Assembly (NCBI GenBank): GCA_030642865.1
Contig: DAOWMW010000030.1
Span: forward strand, 1 to 9,715
DNA from: Desulfobacteraceae bacterium
Lineage (GTDB): Bacteria > Desulfobacterota > Desulfobacteria > Desulfobacterales > BuS5
DNA length: 9,715 nucleotides
Direction: 5' to 3'
The notes beneath the pieces were generated by a model. It did not search any database. It saw nothing but the letters and a program-made list of their open reading frames with translations, and was not told the DNA's origin. This document shows, in pieces, positions 7,117 to 9,715 of the stretch (its first letter is position 1; the number at the start of each line of letters is the position of its first letter). A program made the position numbers and the translations under genes.

Positions 7117-8002
7117 CCCTGCTGGTTTTATTCTAAAAAGCTCTACTTTGATTTGTAGCTTTTTCTTATTTTTTTCTCCCTTTGCTTATTGCAACGGTAC
7201 AGATGATCTGGTTGAATTGTTTGATACAGGGGGTATCAACTGGAGCAAAGGGATCGTTGAAGCCAGGGGGACAAGTGAGCCATTTTCAAAAATGCCTTCC
7301 AATGAAAAAATAGAGAATGAGTCCATAAAATTGGCAAAACAGGATGCCTTGAATAATCTTTTTGAAACAGTAAAAGAGGTGAGAATAGATTCAGAATCAA
7401 AAGTCGGTCAATTGATTATGAAAAATAGTCTGCTCCATTCAAAGGTGGAGGAAATGATTGGAGCTGCTCAAATTGTAAAACAGAAATATTTGTCCGATGG
7501 AACCGTGGAAATTGTTTTGCAGATGAGTTTGTATGGAGGATTTACACAGCTTTTTCTACCCTCGGGTATCAGGCAGATTGAACCAGTTAAACAGATTGGT
7601 TCCAAAAGCTCTTTTTCCGCAAACGTACCATCCGAGGCTGTTTTTACTGGACTTCTGGTTGATGCCAGGGGTATTAAGATTAATCCTGCCATGGTTATTC
7701 GTATAATGGATGAAACAGGGGAAAAAGTTTATGGGCCAGCCTTTGCAAGCCGTGAGTTTGCTGTTCAGCACGGTATGTGTGGATACGTACACGACGCCTT
7801 TGATTACGATTTAAAAGCCCCAAGGATTGCCCATAATCCTTTAACAGTGAAGGCCTTAAATGTAGGCAGCAGGAAATATTCTGATATTGTTATTAGTAAT
7901 GCTGATGCAGCTAAAATTCGAAAAATATCAAATAATCTTGCTTTTTTAAAAAAATGCCGCGTGATTCTTCTGGTTGACGGCTTTGAAGAGGAATGGAATT
8001 AA
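7109..8002 (+). CDS. Exported LPP20-like protein
   Basis: This 297-residue protein (from the ATG at 7109) has a signal sequence: a hydrophobic core at about 12-25 and a cleavage region near SPFAYCNG. The Cys28 context is not a proper lipobox, so lipid anchoring is doubtful. Residues 70-150 resemble the LPP20/FlgT-N-type domain: a helix with AKQDALNNLFETVKEV, later DGTVEIVLQMSLYG. The second part (175-290) has TGLLVDARG, REFAVQ and SDIVISNADAAK motifs, seen together in uncharacterised exported proteins. The role is unknown; surface or flagellum-associated functions are possible. An in-frame ATG at 7070, with AGGCGG 5 nt upstream, would add 13 residues before the signal sequence and is a real alternative. 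Translation of the preferred start would be coupled through an ATG/TAG overlap. The stop codon lies inside a short repeat match (7997-8015). Confidence 0.8.
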   Translation: MNSPAGFILKSSTLICSFFLFFSPFAYCNGTDDLVELFDTGGINWSKGIVEARGTSEPFSKMPSNEKIENESIKLAKQDALNNLFETVKEVRIDSESKVGQLIMKNSLLHSKVEEMIGAAQIVKQKYLSDGTVEIVLQMSLYGGFTQLFLPSGIRQIEPVKQIGSKSSFSANVPSEAVFTGLLVDARGIKINPAMVIRIMDETGEKVYGPAFASREFAVQHGMCGYVHDAFDYDLKAPRIAHNPLTVKALNVGSRKYSDIVISNADAAKIRKISNNLAFLKKCRVILLVDGFEEEWN

Positions 8003-8158
8003 GGGCTCGCCCAAAGAGGGAGAAGCATCCAGGATATTAAAGCCTTCTCCACAGGCCTGCATCATTCCGTATTCAATGCCGTTGAAAAAGCCATAGGAAC
8101 CTGTGGCTCTGCAATAAATATAGCCTTCCCCAGACGAGGGCTTTGAATATGGACTCAA
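7997..8158 (-). repeat. Possible repeat-derived segment between convergent genes
   Basis: The segment begins with 19 bp (7997-8015) matching the end of repeat family B in inverted orientation at 18/19 positions. The rest of the gap to sodN (to 8240) is non-repetitive here. On the minus strand 8158-7946 is open and starts with TTG. It looks somewhat coding-like (GYIYC, then GFFNGIEYGMMQACGEGF), but it has no ribosome-binding site, overlaps the end of the LPP20-like gene and matches no family I recognise. I read it as element-derived or decayed sequence, not a gene. No convincing terminator is visible for either convergent gene. Confidence 0.35.
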
Positions 8159-8240
8159 GATAGAGGCTTGTTTTTACCTCCCCCAATTTTTTGCCTTGAA
8201 CTTGAAGAAAATTTTATTCCGTAACAGCCTGTTGAGTTAT

Positions 8241-8690
8241 TTAATTCCCCCCTTCGAAATAAAGACCTCGAAATTCTTTTAAAAGGTTCATGAGAGTACT
8301 GATATGGGAGAGATCAGTCGTCTGTTTGCATTTCATGGCAAAGATCAATATTTTATGCAGCGAAATTAACTTCTTGGAATATTCTTTTACGTCCGGCTTG
8401 ATTCTCTGAGTCATAAAATACTGAGTCACAATCTCTTGAAGCTCATCGGCGTGGCGTTCCTTATTTATAACCCAGCGGGTCATCTGATTATAATCCATTT
8501 CTTTGTTGCTGGTAAGCTTTTGGATTTGCACCATTGATTTCTCAATAGTTTTTATATGTTCGGCCATCATATTGATTCTCATCCCGTCATTGTAGATACC
8601 GCAGGGAATCTCGCAGTGGGCTGGGGCAGAAGAAACAGTAAAAAAAATAATAAAAACAGCTGACAGTATTTGCAGGGATCGCTTGTCCAT
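8241..8690 (-). CDS. sodN: Nickel superoxide dismutase (exported)
   Basis: Ni-SOD converts superoxide to O2 and H2O2. The diagnostic nickel-hook motif H-C-x-x-P-C-G-x-Y is present as HCEIPCGIY at residues 25-33 of this 149-residue precursor. In the family the new N-terminal His1, Cys2 (thiolate and backbone amide) and Cys6 bind nickel, so the leader must be removed exactly before the His. Here residues 1-24 form a Sec-type signal peptide (K3 R4, hydrophobic 8-19) ending in S-A-P-A. The A22-x-A24 box places signal-peptidase-I cleavage directly before His25. The mature protein would be 125 residues, slightly longer than the roughly 117 of Streptomyces, and helix-rich as expected for a four-helix-bundle hexamer. 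The glutamate that hydrogen-bonds His1 in Streptomyces (Glu17) is not evident. A good AGGAG precedes the ATG. No separate sodX-type protease gene is in the window. The likely location is the periplasm. Confidence 0.93.
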   Translation of the reverse strand: MDKRSLQILSAVFIIFFTVSSAPAHCEIPCGIYNDGMRINMMAEHIKTIEKSMVQIQKLTSNKEMDYNQMTRWVINKERHADELQEIVTQYFMTQRIKPDVKEYSKKLISLHKILIFAMKCKQTTDLSHISTLMNLLKEFRGLYFEGGN

Positions 8691-8872
8691 ATTGTTCTCC
8701 TTTCGTGTAAATTGGGTTAGCTTTGCTTTTAATCCTTTTTTCCCATGACATCTTCATCAAGTTGATCTGATTTTTCCAATGAGAGGGGTGTTATCATCGG
8801 CGCATGATATTGATCTTCCCTCACGATGGTTTGTGCAAACAAATATATGGCATATATATAGTGATTTAGGCT
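8691..8872. promoter_or_regulatory. Upstream region of sodN with two dyads
   Basis: This is the sodN side of a 334-bp gene-less stretch (8691-9024); the rest is repeat copy 8873-9001 plus 23 bp. A strong AGGAG for sodN lies just inside. About 140-165 bp upstream of the start are two dyads: GTTTG-TG-CAAAC (8829-8840) and ATATATG-g-CATATAT (8843-8857). Both have operator-like symmetry. They do not match the nickel-regulator sites I know (NikR, Nur) well enough to name a regulator. No clear -35/-10 pair could be fixed. Confidence 0.35.
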
Positions 8873-9001
8873 CGTGAATTTTATAAATTACCCATAATTA
8901 CTTGTTCTTGTGTCCGTCTTCTGTGTTGCATCAATGTCCAAAATTGCGTAGGGGCATCTCCCTGTGGGTGCCCAAAATGTTTATTTCATCCCCAATCCTA
9001 A
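8873..9001 (+). repeat. Palindromic repeat family A, internally deleted copy
   Basis: Positions 8873-8979 match 5302-5408 at 101/107 and 8980-9001 match 5473-5494 at 21/22. The 64 bp corresponding to 5409-5472, which hold nearly all of the palindrome's right arm, are missing. This copy therefore keeps the left arm and the small central hairpin (8951-8973) but cannot form the large one. It lies between the sodN promoter side and the 3' end of the DUF255 gene, where the small hairpin could influence transcription termination. Confidence 0.85.
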
Positions 9002-9024
9002 TTTATGCTGAACATGGTAAACTC

Positions 9025-9715
9025 CTAATCTTTAATGTTGAGCAATGAGTTTAATCTGTCCACTTCCGTTACAGGAAACTGGCAGGCATACTTTTTACAC
9101 ACATAGGCGGCCGGTTCCTGATTTACAGGTCTCATCCCCTGGACAAAAGGGGATAAAGCCTCAAGTCTTTTCCCTTTTGAATCATTATTATAAAGCAGTA
9201 CTGCTTTATTGGGCAGAAACTTTTCCTGAACAGCTCTGATAAGGGCCTGGGTACTCTTGTGAGCAGGATCTCCCGCAATAACAATTTCCTGCGCTGGGCC
9301 GGCAATAAAATCAACAGCGGCCAGTAACTGAGTATATCCAGTTGGAGATCCCTTTACATCCATGGAAAAAGATCGAATCAATTGCTCCGCTTTTTGTTCC
9401 AAATCAACATTTCCTGTTATGCGGCCCAGGCGCAAAAAATTCAGGGCAGCCACTGAGTTCCCCGAAGGCAAAGCCCCGTCACAGGCATCTTTACTAAGTG
9501 TTATTAAAGTTTCATTCCCTTTTCCTGTGAAATAAAGCCCCCAGCCCTTTTTGTCCCAGAAGATATCTATCATTGCTTTATTCAAGGCAACAGCCTCTTC
9601 AAGATAATGGATTTCAAAAGTGGCCTCATATAATTCGATAAGTCCCCATATCAGGAATGCATAATCATCGAGATAACCTGGGCAGGCAACGTCACCATGG
9701 CGGAAACGACGAAAC
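9025..9715 (-). CDS. YyaL/SSP411-type (DUF255, thioredoxin-domain) protein, C-terminal part
   Basis: This frame is open from the window edge to TAG at 9025-9027, giving 229 residues. It is the C-terminal third of a protein usually near 680-700 residues; the N-terminal thioredoxin-like DUF255 domain lies outside the window. Visible family features are a glycoside-hydrolase-like helical repeat segment, RHGDVACPGYLDDYAFL then GLIELYEAT (about residues 5-30). Next come IFWDKKGWGLYFT, an SGNSVAALNFLRLGRI helix, and the C-terminal AYVCKKYACQFPVTEVDRL with its paired cysteines. The TTG at 9583-9585 that could be taken as a start is an internal leucine codon, because family sequence continues upstream. 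The fold suggests an (alpha/alpha)6 barrel; the biochemical role is not established. The ribosome-binding site and neighbours are not visible. Confidence 0.93.
   Translation of the reverse strand, partial: FRRFRHGDVACPGYLDDYAFLIWGLIELYEATFEIHYLEEAVALNKAMIDIFWDKKGWGLYFTGKGNETLITLSKDACDGALPSGNSVAALNFLRLGRITGNVDLEQKAEQLIRSFSMDVKGSPTGYTQLLAAVDFIAGPAQEIVIAGDPAHKSTQALIRAVQEKFLPNKAVLLYNNDSKGKRLEALSPFVQGMRPVNQEPAAYVCKKYACQFPVTEVDRLNSLLNIKD

Noticed and set aside
8003..8240. Intrinsic terminator between the convergent LPP20-like and sodN genes
   Set aside because: Only short imperfect inverted repeats (for example CCACAGG/CCTGTGG) with no T-tract were seen.
9583..9585. TTG as the start of the DUF255-family gene
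   Set aside because: The same frame is open to the window edge and encodes well-fitting family sequence upstream, so the TTG is internal.
1..9715. CRISPR array or tRNA gene
   Set aside because: Repeats are few, long and dispersed rather than regularly spaced, and no cloverleaf-like sequence was noticed by eye.

Overview
The window looks like chromosomal DNA of a Gram-negative, anaerobe-like bacterium, most plausibly a sulfate-reducing member of the Desulfobacterales (Desulfobacterota). This rests on moderate-to-low GC, the styles of the HisRS, LPP20-like and LolA-like proteins, an exported nickel superoxide dismutase, and several intergenic repeats. The lineage is an inference; no rRNA or other taxonomic marker is present.

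Left half (300-5241), all on the minus strand. In transcription order: a helix-turn-helix/PTS EIIA-type-2 protein (5241-4549), a ClC chloride channel or exchanger with a C-terminal CBS pair (4483-2756), a tandem universal stress protein (2490-1663), and histidyl-tRNA synthetase hisS (1556-300). The first three form a plausible ion-homeostasis and stress module: a phosphorylatable regulator, an adenylate-sensing chloride transporter and an ATP-binding stress protein. hisS is a housekeeping gene that may be read through or have its own promoter.

Middle (5743-8002), plus strand. A tight three-gene operon encodes a zinc-ribbon Nudix hydrolase, a secreted LolA-like protein and a secreted LPP20-like protein. 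The junctions are a 6-nt gap and an 8-nt overlap. The two exported proteins probably act in the periplasm or at the outer membrane.

Right end, minus strand. sodN (8690-8241) encodes a nickel superoxide dismutase whose nickel-hook His is placed exactly after a signal-peptidase site. At the edge is the C-terminal part (229 residues) of a YyaL/SSP411-type (DUF255) protein, 9715-9025, running out of the window.

The spaces between genes are rich in repeats. A 107-bp sequence occurs twice (5302-5408 and 8873-8979, 101/107 identical) in the same orientation. The first copy is a complete long palindrome; the second has lost exactly the segment carrying the right arm. A second family occurs at 3-58 and 2659-2714 (48/56 identical), with a short inverted match at 7997-8015. 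No tRNA, rRNA, CRISPR array or intact transposase was seen. The most interesting points are the export-coupled maturation of the Ni-SOD and the palindromic repeat family around it.
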